Below are positions 8,303 through 15,276 of a stretch of DNA of 15,732 nt, piece after piece. The DNA lies in the NCBI GenBank assembly GCA_016793585.1, contig JAEUJR010000552.1, positions 1 to 15,732 on the forward strand, written 5' to 3'. The stretch's first letter is position 1. The number at the start of each line of letters is the position of its first letter. Under the pieces are notes generated by a model. It worked only from the letters and a program-made list of their open reading frames with translations. It was not told the origin of the DNA and searched no databases. The stretch comes from Archangium sp. (lineage in GTDB: Bacteria; Myxococcota; Myxococcia; Myxococcales; Myxococcaceae). Made by a program: the position numbers and the translations under genes.

Positions 8303-11265
8303 CGAACGAGGCTCACTTCAGCCTGCGAGGGGACGTCGATCGGCACGAGCGCCGGGCCCGACTCCGACGCGGCGTGAAAGCTGGACCAGACGAGGGTGTA
8401 GCGGCCGGGCACGATGCCGGTGAGCGTCACGCGATCGGTCAGCGGCTGAAACACCATCTGCGCCCACGACGAACGCATGAGCTCCATCGGAGGGTTTCCC
8501 ACCGAGCGGACGTCGCCTCGCACGAGCCACAGCGCATGCCCAGGCTCTGGCTTGACCCGCACCGTGACGCTCGCCGTTCCTGGTGCGGGCCCGAAGTCGA
8601 GCCGCGTCTGCGGGCCGGTGACCTCGGTCACCAGCGCGACGGGATCGGCCGAGACCCGAGGCACGCCGGGCCCGTTCATCACGAAGCGGTAGCCTCCCGG
8701 AGCGACCTCCATCGAGTACGAGCCATCTGCACCCGTGACGACCGACACGGGCTCGCTGCGATCGGTGTGCAGCCCCGCGATCTCGACGCCGCGCGCCGGG
8801 GTGCCATCGGCCAACCACGCAGTGCCCGACAACGTGACCCCCGGCTTCAGCGTCAGCTCGATGCCCTGCAGGTTGTCCGTCGTCGCGACGTGCGTGGCGG
8901 TGCGCCGGCCTTTCTTGGCCACGAGGTGCATCTGGTACTGGTACGGCGGGCGCGACAGGCTGAAGCGCCCATCGGCGCCGGTCATCACCGATTGTTCGCA
9001 GCTGTCACACGAGACGACCGCGTCGGCGACCGCGCCGCCCGACTCGTCACGCACCACGCCGGTGATCTGCGGAGTGCGCTTGAGATCGAAGTCACCGAGG
9101 TCGGGTGTGTTGGGCCGATCGGCGATGAGCGGCTCGAAGCCGGCCGACTCGATGGTGAGAATCACCCGATCATCGGTGGCCGGCAGCGGGTGCTCGAAGG
9201 TGCCGTCGCTCGACGAGATCTCATGGCCGTCGACGCGGAAGCGCTTGAGGGGCTGGCCGGCGCCCAGCACTCGGCCGCGGAAGATCGGCTGGCGCTTCAC
9301 CGTGACCTTCACCGAAGGGCCACCCGCGGTCGCCATGACCCGCTCCGTCTGCTCGAAGCCGCGCTGGCTGACCCGCACGCCGTACATGCCGTTGGGACGC
9401 AGGGGACCAAGCGTGAAGTTCCCCGTGGCGTCGGTGGAGACCGCTTCGGTTCCGCGGGGCATCACGCCCACCGAGACCCCGCTCACCGGCGCCCCCAGCG
9501 TGTCGACCACCTGCCCCACCACGTTGGCCCCCGGCTTCAGCTCGGCCGTCACCTTGATCAGCTGCCCCTCTTCGACCTTCACGGTCTGTCGATCGGAGGG
9601 AAGGAAGTCGGGGTGCGTGGCGAGCACCGTGTAGGTGTTGGGCGGCATGCCACGCATCAGCACCACGCCGTCGGCGCCCGAGACGCGATCGCTGCGGAAG
9701 TTACCGTCGTTGGTGAACATCACGACGCTCGCGCCCTCGATGCGTCGGCCGTTCTGCATCGCGGTGATCTCGCAACCCGCGCGCGGCTCGAGCTGCAGCT
9801 CGACGTCGGTCTTCGGGGCCGGCACCTTCACCTCGCCACCACCCCAGTCCGAGTGGTGCGCTTGCAACGAGGAGAGGCCGGGCGACGGCACGGTGGCCTT
9901 GCAGCGGCCATCGGGCCCGCTCATCGCCGACTCACCGAGGGGCGAGATCAGCACCGAGACGCCCGGCGCGGGCCGGCCATATTCGTCGATGACGCGGCCG
10001 GCGATCAGTGTTCCACGGCTGAGCGTGATCTCGAGCGGGGTCTCGCCCACCGACACCTTCGCCGGCACCGTCGCCGACGTGTACCCATCGGCCTGCGCGC
10101 GCACGAGGTAGTCACCGGTGGCGACGGGCCCGAGCACCGAGAGCTCGCCCGTCTGCAGCTTGCGGCGGGAGATCGGCTCACCGTTCGTGGTGAGCAGCTC
10201 GATGGTCGGGTCGGTCACCGGCTGTTCCTGATCGTCGAGCACCGTGACCGCGAGCCGGCCGCCCTTGTCGAGCACCAGCGTGATGCGCGTCGTCGGAGCC
10301 GAGAGCGTGACTGATTGCGGCGCCGCCGAGAGCTCGCCCGCGACCGCCGAGGCCATGAGGTTGCCCGGAGCGAGCCCGGTGATGATCGCGAGGCCGTCTT
10401 TGGCGGGGAAGTCTCTCGACAGGTGATCGCCGGCGAGCCGCACCGTGCCCGAGATCGGCTTTTGCTCCACCGTGACGAGCCGCACCTCGAGCGTGCGCGG
10501 CTTCACCAGCGTGAGCAGCACCGCGTCGGGCCCGGCCTGCACCTCGGAGCGAACGCCCGGCAGAAAACCCGGCGCCGAGCCGTGCACGTAGAACGGGCCT
10601 TCTCCGAGGGAGTCGAACGCGAAGCGGCCTGACGCGTCGGCCTGAACCGTCACCACCTCGGCGAGCCGGCGTGACACCGCCCGCACCGCGCCCTGAACTG
10701 GCTGCCCCGCTTCGTCACGCAGCTGCCCGACGAGGCTCCGCGGTGACGGCAGGAACAACTCGACGGGATCACCGGGGGCCGCGCGCTCCTTCACGCCCAG
10801 CCCGTGCCCCGCCGCCTTGCCCCAGACCGTGAACGAGATGCCCGCGAGCTTCTCGAAGCGGAACCGCCCCTGTGCGTCCGAGGTCGTCGTCGCCGCCGCC
10901 GTCAGCTCGCCCTGGTGCTCGTCCATCAGGTGGCCGATGGTGCTGGCCGATTCGCGAGCGCGGCACGACAGCATCAGCTCGTTGCAGAACGCACAGTGAA
11001 TCGAGACCAGGCTTTGCTGCTCGGTCGACGCCAGCATGATCGTCGCGCCCGGCAGCGGCTTCCCGTCGGCGCTGCGCACGATGCCCGCCAGGGTCAGGCC
11101 CTGATCGTTGGCGGCGCGCACCTCGACCGGCTTGAACTGCGGAGCCGGCGGTGCGTCGTCGACCTGAACCTGCGGCTGCTCGACCTCGGGTGTTCGCGAC
11201 ACCCACACGCCCACCACGATGCCGATGAGCACGAGCGCAGCGAGACCGATGAGGGCGCGACGCAT
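8299..11265 (-). CDS. Membrane-anchored multi-domain carboxypeptidase-regulatory-like repeat protein with Cys/His insertion (988 aa)
   Basis: 988 residues. 'MRR' followed by a hydrophobic helix (about 4-22) makes a signal anchor or signal peptide. A short Pro-rich stretch (28-45) leads into roughly ten to twelve beta-sandwich units with 'GIVRSADGKPLPGATIML' (61-78), 'GQLRDEAGQPVQGAVRA', 'GRVIDEYGRPAPGVSVLI', 'GQVVDTLGAPVSGVSVGV' and 'GVVRDESGGAVADAVV'. Each is normally followed by a 'TDATGNFTL'-type turn. The first unit carries an insertion of about 40 residues with C91-x2-C94, C101, H112 and H117. A second C-x2-C pair (753/756) lies in a late unit. The protein resembles its downstream neighbour in architecture, so a tandem duplication followed by divergence is likely. 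It is the first gene of the six-gene cluster. No strong ribosome-binding site or promoter was recognised before the ATG at 11265. Function unknown; envelope scaffold or binding role inferred. Confidence 0.85.
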   Translation of the reverse strand: MRRALIGLAALVLIGIVVGVWVSRTPEVEQPQVQVDDAPPAPQFKPVEVRAANDQGLTLAGIVRSADGKPLPGATIMLASTEQQSLVSIHCAFCNELMLSCRARESASTIGHLMDEHQGELTAAATTTSDAQGRFRFEKLAGISFTVWGKAAGHGLGVKERAAPGDPVELFLPSPRSLVGQLRDEAGQPVQGAVRAVSRRLAEVVTVQADASGRFAFDSLGEGPFYVHGSAPGFLPGVRSEVQAGPDAVLLTLVKPRTLEVRLVTVEQKPISGTVRLAGDHLSRDFPAKDGLAIITGLAPGNLMASAVAGELSAAPQSVTLSAPTTRITLVLDKGGRLAVTVLDDQEQPVTDPTIELLTTNGEPISRRKLQTGELSVLGPVATGDYLVRAQADGYTSATVPAKVSVGETPLEITLSRGTLIAGRVIDEYGRPAPGVSVLISPLGESAMSGPDGRCKATVPSPGLSSLQAHHSDWGGGEVKVPAPKTDVELQLEPRAGCEITAMQNGRRIEGASVVMFTNDGNFRSDRVSGADGVVLMRGMPPNTYTVLATHPDFLPSDRQTVKVEEGQLIKVTAELKPGANVVGQVVDTLGAPVSGVSVGVMPRGTEAVSTDATGNFTLGPLRPNGMYGVRVSQRGFEQTERVMATAGGPSVKVTVKRQPIFRGRVLGAGQPLKRFRVDGHEISSSDGTFEHPLPATDDRVILTIESAGFEPLIADRPNTPDLGDFDLKRTPQITGVVRDESGGAVADAVVSCDSCEQSVMTGADGRFSLSRPPYQYQMHLVAKKGRRTATHVATTDNLQGIELTLKPGVTLSGTAWLADGTPARGVEIAGLHTDRSEPVSVVTGADGSYSMEVAPGGYRFVMNGPGVPRVSADPVALVTEVTGPQTRLDFGPAPGTASVTVRVKPEPGHALWLVRGDVRSVGNPPMELMRSSWAQMVFQPLTDRVTLTGIVPGRYTLVWSSFHAASESGPALVPIDVPSQAEVSLVR

Positions 11266-11349
11266 GGAGAAGTCAGGAGCCTACCGCAGCAGATCCGTGA
11301 ACGACCGGGACCGTGCAGACATCCTGAACCTTCGACCGGTTCCGAAGGC
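11266..11349. other. Intergenic gap between the FadL gene and the six-gene cluster
   Basis: This 84-bp gap is the only sizeable non-coding space between 1 and 12678. A promoter for the downstream 988-aa gene would be expected here on the minus strand, but no -35/-10 pair near sigma70 consensus was found. It holds one inverted repeat close to the channel gene stop, listed separately. Either an alternative sigma factor is used or transcription reads through from the channel gene. Confidence 0.3.
11329..11348 (-). terminator. Weak hairpin just after the channel gene stop
   Basis: CCTTCG at 11329-11334 pairs with CGAAGG at 11343-11348 around an 8-base loop, beginning one base after the TAA (11352-11350) of the leftward gene. 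There is no run of T downstream on that strand, so a Rho-independent terminator is doubtful. It may instead stabilise the 3' end or attenuate. Confidence 0.25.
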
Positions 11350-12678
11350 TTAGAAGTCGTAGCGGATCATCGCCGTGCCGCCGAAGACGCGCGCCGAGTA
11401 CGTGTAGGACGGCAGCGTATCGAACGACGGCTTGGTGGCTTCGCGCTGAAGAATGAACGTCATCTGCGCCGCGAGATCGACCTGAACGGGGTGCTCGAAG
11501 ATCTCGAGGGGGTCGCTGAAGTTGAAGCCGATGCCAGTCGCGAGACCGACCGCGTTGCCGTCGAGAATGTTGCTGTTCGCGACGTTCTGCAGCGGCACTG
11601 GGGTGGGCCGGTAGTACCCGCCGAGGCGGGCGGCGAAGCGCTCCGACACGCGGTACTCGCCACCGACACGGAAGCCGAAGGTGTTCACGAAGCCCGGCGC
11701 GGGCGCTGGCGAGTTGAGATCGAGGGCCTTGTCGATGCCGAGCGCTGCGAGCGTAGGGCCCGAGAGATCGACGGTGAGCGACACGTACGGTGACGGCGCG
11801 GCGCTCCAGTGCTGGTACTCGCCGTCGAGCGTGACGGTCAGCTGATCGGTGATGTCCCACGCCGCGCCGAACGAGACCTGATGAGGTGCGTAGTGCGAAA
11901 TGGCCGCGACCTGCAGGTTCAGCGTGCCGACGCCCTCGAGGTCGACGATCGCGGGAATCGTGACGGGCAGCATGATCTCGTAGCGGTAGGTCGCTCCGAA
12001 GCGCAGCGTCTTCATCGGGGTGATCGACACTCCGAAGGTGGGCGCGATGCGCGTGGTGAGCGAGGCGTCGAGCTCTTTCACCTTCACGTTGCGCGAGAAC
12101 AGGTCGACCTTCGCCAGCGCACCGCCACCACCGGCCACGCGGCCCTGCAGGTTCGCCAGCACCGACACGCCCGGGCCGATGCTGAACCAGTCGGTGATCT
12201 TGATGCCGGCCGCCAGGTGCAACACGAAGCGCTCGAGGTTGCCCGAGTAGCGGTACCAGTACGGCTGCGCCGAGTCGGGAGCGTTCACCCGCACGAACAC
12301 GCTCGTCGGCAGGTACAGGCCCACGCCGATCGCCACCCGGTTCTTCACCTTCCCCGCGAGGGGAAACACGAAGCCCGTCGAGGTGCCGATGTTGTCGGCC
12401 GGCGCGCACTGCGAACAGTCGATGGGCTTGGCGAGATCCTTCGAGGTGATCTCGGGGATCAGCCGGTGAAACTGAAACGCGAACCCGAAGTTGAGGTCGG
12501 TGCGCCTGGTGAGCAGCGCCGGGTTGTAGAAGGTGGCGGTGTAGTCGTTGGCCTCGGCCGTCATCGCGCCGCCCATCGCCGCAGCGCGCGGGCCATAGCC
12601 GTAGAGCGGAAACGGGTCAGCGAAGACAGACGATGAGACGACACACGCGATCAGCGCGATACGCACCCAACGCCTCAT
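11350..12678 (-). CDS. FadL/OmpP1/TodX-type outer-membrane channel protein
   Basis: 442 residues. A signal peptide (1-20) ends 'SSVFA', with cleavage likely before Asp21. The mature N-terminus has the FadL-family hallmark 'GPRAAAMGGAMTAEANDYT' and then 'YNPALL', corresponding to the hatch region with its NPA motif. The rest alternates amphipathic strands and glycine-rich turns, and the last residue is Phe442 ('MIRYDF'), the usual outer-membrane barrel signal. The family moves hydrophobic molecules (long-chain fatty acids, aromatic hydrocarbons) across the outer membrane; the substrate here is unknown. A C88-x2-C91 pair in 'IDCSQCAPADN' probably lies in an external loop and could form a disulfide. 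The ATG at 12678 is 8 bp after the phosphatase stop, with GAGGGG (12688-12683) overlapping that stop, so the two genes are coupled. Confidence 0.9.
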   Translation of the reverse strand: MRRWVRIALIACVVSSSVFADPFPLYGYGPRAAAMGGAMTAEANDYTATFYNPALLTRRTDLNFGFAFQFHRLIPEITSKDLAKPIDCSQCAPADNIGTSTGFVFPLAGKVKNRVAIGVGLYLPTSVFVRVNAPDSAQPYWYRYSGNLERFVLHLAAGIKITDWFSIGPGVSVLANLQGRVAGGGGALAKVDLFSRNVKVKELDASLTTRIAPTFGVSITPMKTLRFGATYRYEIMLPVTIPAIVDLEGVGTLNLQVAAISHYAPHQVSFGAAWDITDQLTVTLDGEYQHWSAAPSPYVSLTVDLSGPTLAALGIDKALDLNSPAPAPGFVNTFGFRVGGEYRVSERFAARLGGYYRPTPVPLQNVANSNILDGNAVGLATGIGFNFSDPLEIFEHPVQVDLAAQMTFILQREATKPSFDTLPSYTYSARVFGGTAMIRYDF

Positions 12679-12686
12679 GCGACCCC

Positions 12687-13958
12687 TCAGTCTTCAGCGA
12701 ACGGATTGACGGCCTGCACCGCGGCCAGCTCCTGGCGGGCCTCGGACAGCTCGGAGTTCGTCTCGCGCAGCCGGTCGGACAGCACCTGCACGAAGCTCCA
12801 CAGGAGCTTCACCGCGAGAATCGACTCCTTCTTCATCAGCGCCATGAGATCGGGGCGCGAGATCACCATCACGCGCGTGGGCTCGTGGGCCCGAACGGTG
12901 GCCGAGCGCGGCGCGTTGTCGATGAGCCCCATCTCGCCGAAGTGACCGCCAGCGCGAAGCTCGGCGATCTCGACGCCGCCCTTCTCGACGCCCACGCGGC
13001 CACGAATCACGACGAACAGCTCTTCACCCGGCTGGCCTTCGGTGACGATCTCTCGGCCAGCGGGGAACGTGCGCGTCGTCGCGATGCTGAGCACGGCGGT
13101 CTGCTCTTTGTACGTGAGGTGCCTGAAGAGCGGGATCTTCTTCAGGGCCTCCATGCGCGACTGCGCTTCGACGACCTCTTCCTGCGCGCTCTCGGCATCA
13201 CCCTTCACGCCGATGACGACGGTGGTGATGTTGTCCTTGCCGCCGCGCTCGTTGGCGAGGGCGACGAAACGCTCGGGCTGCTCGGTGAGCGGCGTCGAGG
13301 TGACCAGCGCCGCGACCTCTTCGTCGCCCAGGTACCCGTGCAGACCGTCGGAGCAGAGAACGAAGACGTCTCCAGGCACGAGATCGACGATCAGCGTGTC
13401 GACCTGCACCGACTCCTGAATGCCGACGGCCCGGGTGATGACGTTTCGGTACTGGCTGGTGGCCGCCTGATCTTTCGTGATGGTGCCGGCCTTCAGCTGC
13501 GCGGCGATCAGCGTGTGATCTTCGGTGAGGCGGTGACACTGGCCGTTGCGCACGAGGTACACGCGGCTGTCGCCCACGTGCCCGATGACGCCCTTCGACC
13601 CCGACACCACGAGGCACACGAACGTCGTGCCCATGCCGCGCTTGGTCGCGTCGCTGGTGGCCGTCTTGTAGATGTCGGCGCAGGCCCGCTGCACGGCGAC
13701 TTCGACGAGTGACGCAGACGCGGCGCGGTTCGACTGCGTCGGGTCGCGCGCGAGATCTTTCAGAATGCTCTTGTTCGCCGCGAGGTGCGCCTTCACCACC
13801 TCGACGGAGCGCGCGCTCGCGACCTCACCGGCCGCGTGCCCGCCCATGCCGTCGGCCACGATGTACAGGCCGCCAGCGGCGTCGACGAGCATCGCGTCTT
13901 CGTTGTGCTGACGCTTTCGGCCGACGTCGGTCTTGCCGTGCGCTTCGGTGCTGATCAC
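12687..13958 (-). CDS. PP2C-type serine/threonine phosphatase fused to a cyclic nucleotide-binding domain
   Basis: 423 residues from a GTG at 13958; the next in-frame Met falls inside the first phosphatase motif. AGAGGGA (13973-13967) is a good ribosome-binding site 8 bases upstream. Residues 1-252 form a complete PPM/PP2C domain: 'TDVGRKRQHNED' (10-21), 'VADGMGGHAAGE' (34-45, Asp36), 'GMGTTF', 'GHVGDSRVYL' (126-135), 'CSDGLHGYL' (Asp204) and 'GGKDNITTV' (Asp242). All metal-binding acidic residues seem to be present. Residues 275-395 form a cyclic nucleotide-binding domain: 'LFRHLTYKEQ', then 'AGREIVTEGQPGEELFVVIRG' in two adjoining parts, and a phosphate-binding cassette 'FGEMGLIDNAPRSATVRA' (340-357) with Glu342 and Arg351 retained. 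A helical tail (385-415) may be a coiled coil or dimer helix. It removes phosphate from Ser/Thr proteins; control of activity by cAMP or cGMP is inferred. Probably cytoplasmic. Confidence 0.94.
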   Translation of the reverse strand: MISTEAHGKTDVGRKRQHNEDAMLVDAAGGLYIVADGMGGHAAGEVASARSVEVVKAHLAANKSILKDLARDPTQSNRAASASLVEVAVQRACADIYKTATSDATKRGMGTTFVCLVVSGSKGVIGHVGDSRVYLVRNGQCHRLTEDHTLIAAQLKAGTITKDQAATSQYRNVITRAVGIQESVQVDTLIVDLVPGDVFVLCSDGLHGYLGDEEVAALVTSTPLTEQPERFVALANERGGKDNITTVVIGVKGDAESAQEEVVEAQSRMEALKKIPLFRHLTYKEQTAVLSIATTRTFPAGREIVTEGQPGEELFVVIRGRVGVEKGGVEIAELRAGGHFGEMGLIDNAPRSATVRAHEPTRVMVISRPDLMALMKKESILAVKLLWSFVQVLSDRLRETNSELSEARQELAAVQAVNPFAED

Positions 13959-13990
13959 GAAGGAGTTCCCTCTGGAAAGGAAGGCTGGTG

Positions 13991-14019
13991 ACTGTAGGAG
14001 CGCTGGTGCGGTCAGACAA
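13991..14019 (-). promoter_or_regulatory. Candidate sigma70-type promoter of the phosphatase/channel pair
   Basis: On the minus strand TTGTCT (14019-14014) and TACAGT (13996-13991) are separated by exactly 17 bp, each matching 4 of 6 consensus bases. Transcription would start near 13984, leaving a leader of about 25 nt with a suitable ribosome-binding site before the GTG at 13958. Two CACCAGC heptamers flank the -10 box (see findings). The match is plausible but unproven. Confidence 0.4.
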
Positions 14020-14027
14020 GGTGAAAG

Positions 14028-14051
14028 GGCTGACCACTCCAGGTGACAGCC
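14028..14051 (-). terminator. Imperfect hairpin after the deoxyhypusine-synthase-family gene
   Basis: Starting one base beyond the TGA (14055-14053) on the minus strand, GGCTG (14051-14047) pairs with CAGCC (14032-14028). An inner CAC/GTG stem closes a 5-base loop, with a small bulge between the two stems. It is followed by CTTTC rather than a T-run. It is a fair structure for separating this gene from the downstream phosphatase promoter, but not a canonical intrinsic terminator. Confidence 0.3.
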
Positions 14052-14052
14052 G

Positions 14053-15225
14053 TCATTTCACTTCTGAAACGTCCCAGCTGATCGTGCTCATCAGCCCCTT
14101 CGCGCGCTTCTTCACGTCGGCGTCGAGGAACGCGATCGACTCGTTCAGCTTGTCCATCAGGCGGAAGTGCTTTCGCTTGCTGACCTTGAGCTGGAAGAGC
14201 GCGTGCGTGAGCCACGGGAAGACCGCGGTGACGTCGGTGTGGCAGTACATCGAGCCCGTCTCGACGGCCTCGACCGAGACCTTGCCCCACGTGTGGCCTT
14301 CGCCGGCCGGGCACGACGAGAGCGCGCCGTTGTCGACCGGGTCGACGCAGAACTGCACGTCGATGTCGAAGCCGTGCGTGGGCACCGAGAGGATCTGATC
14401 GAGCAGCGGCTCGCCCTGGAGCGTGTAGTTCTTCGGCACGCCACCACCGAGGATCCAGATCGCGAGCTTTCCGTCGAAGTGGTGCCGGCAGTAGTGCTGC
14501 ATCGCCGCCATCGAATAGACGTCGTCGTTGATGTCGAGCTCGAACTTGAACGCGTCTCCGAGCAGCTTCTTGAGCTTCACGACGTTCAAGAAGATCGAGC
14601 CGTCCTGCACGGCGCCCGACCAGATGGGCACGGCGCGGCGGTAGCAGGTCGAGAGGAACGACGGCTGCTCGACGCCGAGCTCCTGCTCGATGGCGTTGAG
14701 GTGCTTGCCGAGCAGGTAGTGGAACTCGGGCGTCGTCATCTTCTTCTGGAAGTCGGGGCCCGCGATGATCGCCGAGAAGAGGCGGTCGGTGTCGAGCAGC
14801 GCCTCTTCCCAGAAGCCGAGATCGTAGATGCGAATGATACGCGCTAGGCGCAGCTGCAGGTCGCCCGCGTTCGGGTTCACCTCGCGAATCTGGTGGCGAA
14901 TGATGCGGTGGGCGTCGTGGTACAGGTTCGCGCCGGTGGTGGTGACGGCGCTGATGACGCCCGACTCCACGAGGGGAATGAGGCAGCTCTGGTGCAGACC
15001 GGCCGGCGTCATCGCGCCCGAGAGCGTCAGGAAGACGGCGGCGTTCTCTTCGAGGGAGCGCTTCATCAGCTCGAACGCGATGCGCTCCTGACGGCCGACG
15101 TAGGCGCCGAACGCGGTCTCGAGCAGGTCGAGGGCGGTCTCTTTGCCGGTGATCGGGCGCGGGTTGACGTTTCGAGCGCCTTCGTGCGCCTTTCGAAGCT
15201 TGTGCTGCTGGGTCTTGGTAGCCAT
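14053..15225 (-). CDS. Deoxyhypusine synthase-family protein (candidate homospermidine-type synthase)
   Basis: 390 residues from the ATG at 15225. Similarity to deoxyhypusine synthase runs through most of the chain: 'LTLSGAMTPAGL' (67-76), 'VTTTGANLYHD' (94-104), 'VPIWSGAVQDGS' (199-210), 'WILGGGVPKNY' (257-267), and 'HTWGK' with Lys315 at the place of the lysine that forms the enzyme-imine intermediate. Asp298 and Glu309 sit where the eukaryotic enzyme binds spermidine. The segment between them is about four residues longer than in the human enzyme (remembered alignment). In eukaryotes and archaea the enzyme modifies eIF5A, which bacteria lack. Bacterial homologues are therefore more likely to transfer the aminobutyl group to a small polyamine, for example making homospermidine; this is inferred. 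No signal peptide; cytoplasmic and probably tetrameric, as known for the family. No Shine-Dalgarno sequence precedes the ATG. Confidence 0.88.
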   Translation of the reverse strand: MATKTQQHKLRKAHEGARNVNPRPITGKETALDLLETAFGAYVGRQERIAFELMKRSLEENAAVFLTLSGAMTPAGLHQSCLIPLVESGVISAVTTTGANLYHDAHRIIRHQIREVNPNAGDLQLRLARIIRIYDLGFWEEALLDTDRLFSAIIAGPDFQKKMTTPEFHYLLGKHLNAIEQELGVEQPSFLSTCYRRAVPIWSGAVQDGSIFLNVVKLKKLLGDAFKFELDINDDVYSMAAMQHYCRHHFDGKLAIWILGGGVPKNYTLQGEPLLDQILSVPTHGFDIDVQFCVDPVDNGALSSCPAGEGHTWGKVSVEAVETGSMYCHTDVTAVFPWLTHALFQLKVSKRKHFRLMDKLNESIAFLDADVKKRAKGLMSTISWDVSEVK

Positions 15226-15243
15226 GGGCGCGGCGGATATACA
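15215..15243 (+). promoter_or_regulatory. Candidate promoter of the lipoprotein gene
   Basis: TTGGTA (15215-15220) and TATACA (15238-15243) are 17 bp apart, each matching 4 of 6 sigma70 consensus bases. The -35 box lies inside codons 2-4 of the divergent gene. Transcription near 15250 would leave about 27 nt before the GTG at 15277. The same AT-rich patch read on the minus strand (TATATC, 15241-15236) could act as a -10 for the divergent gene, but has no good -35. Confidence 0.35.
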
Positions 15244-15276
15244 CGCAACCCTCTGGCCGATTCATTGGAGTTTTTC

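Noticed and set aside
6878..10314. Two long plus-strand open frames (499 and 674 codons) opposite the repeat proteins
   Set aside because: Arg/His/Asp-biased translation, no motifs; the minus strand encodes recognisable repeated beta-sandwich units.
14012..15265. 417-codon open frame on the minus strand overlapping the deoxyhypusine synthase-family gene
   Set aside because: Arg/Pro-rich out-of-frame translation without motifs; the 390-codon frame shows the family motifs.
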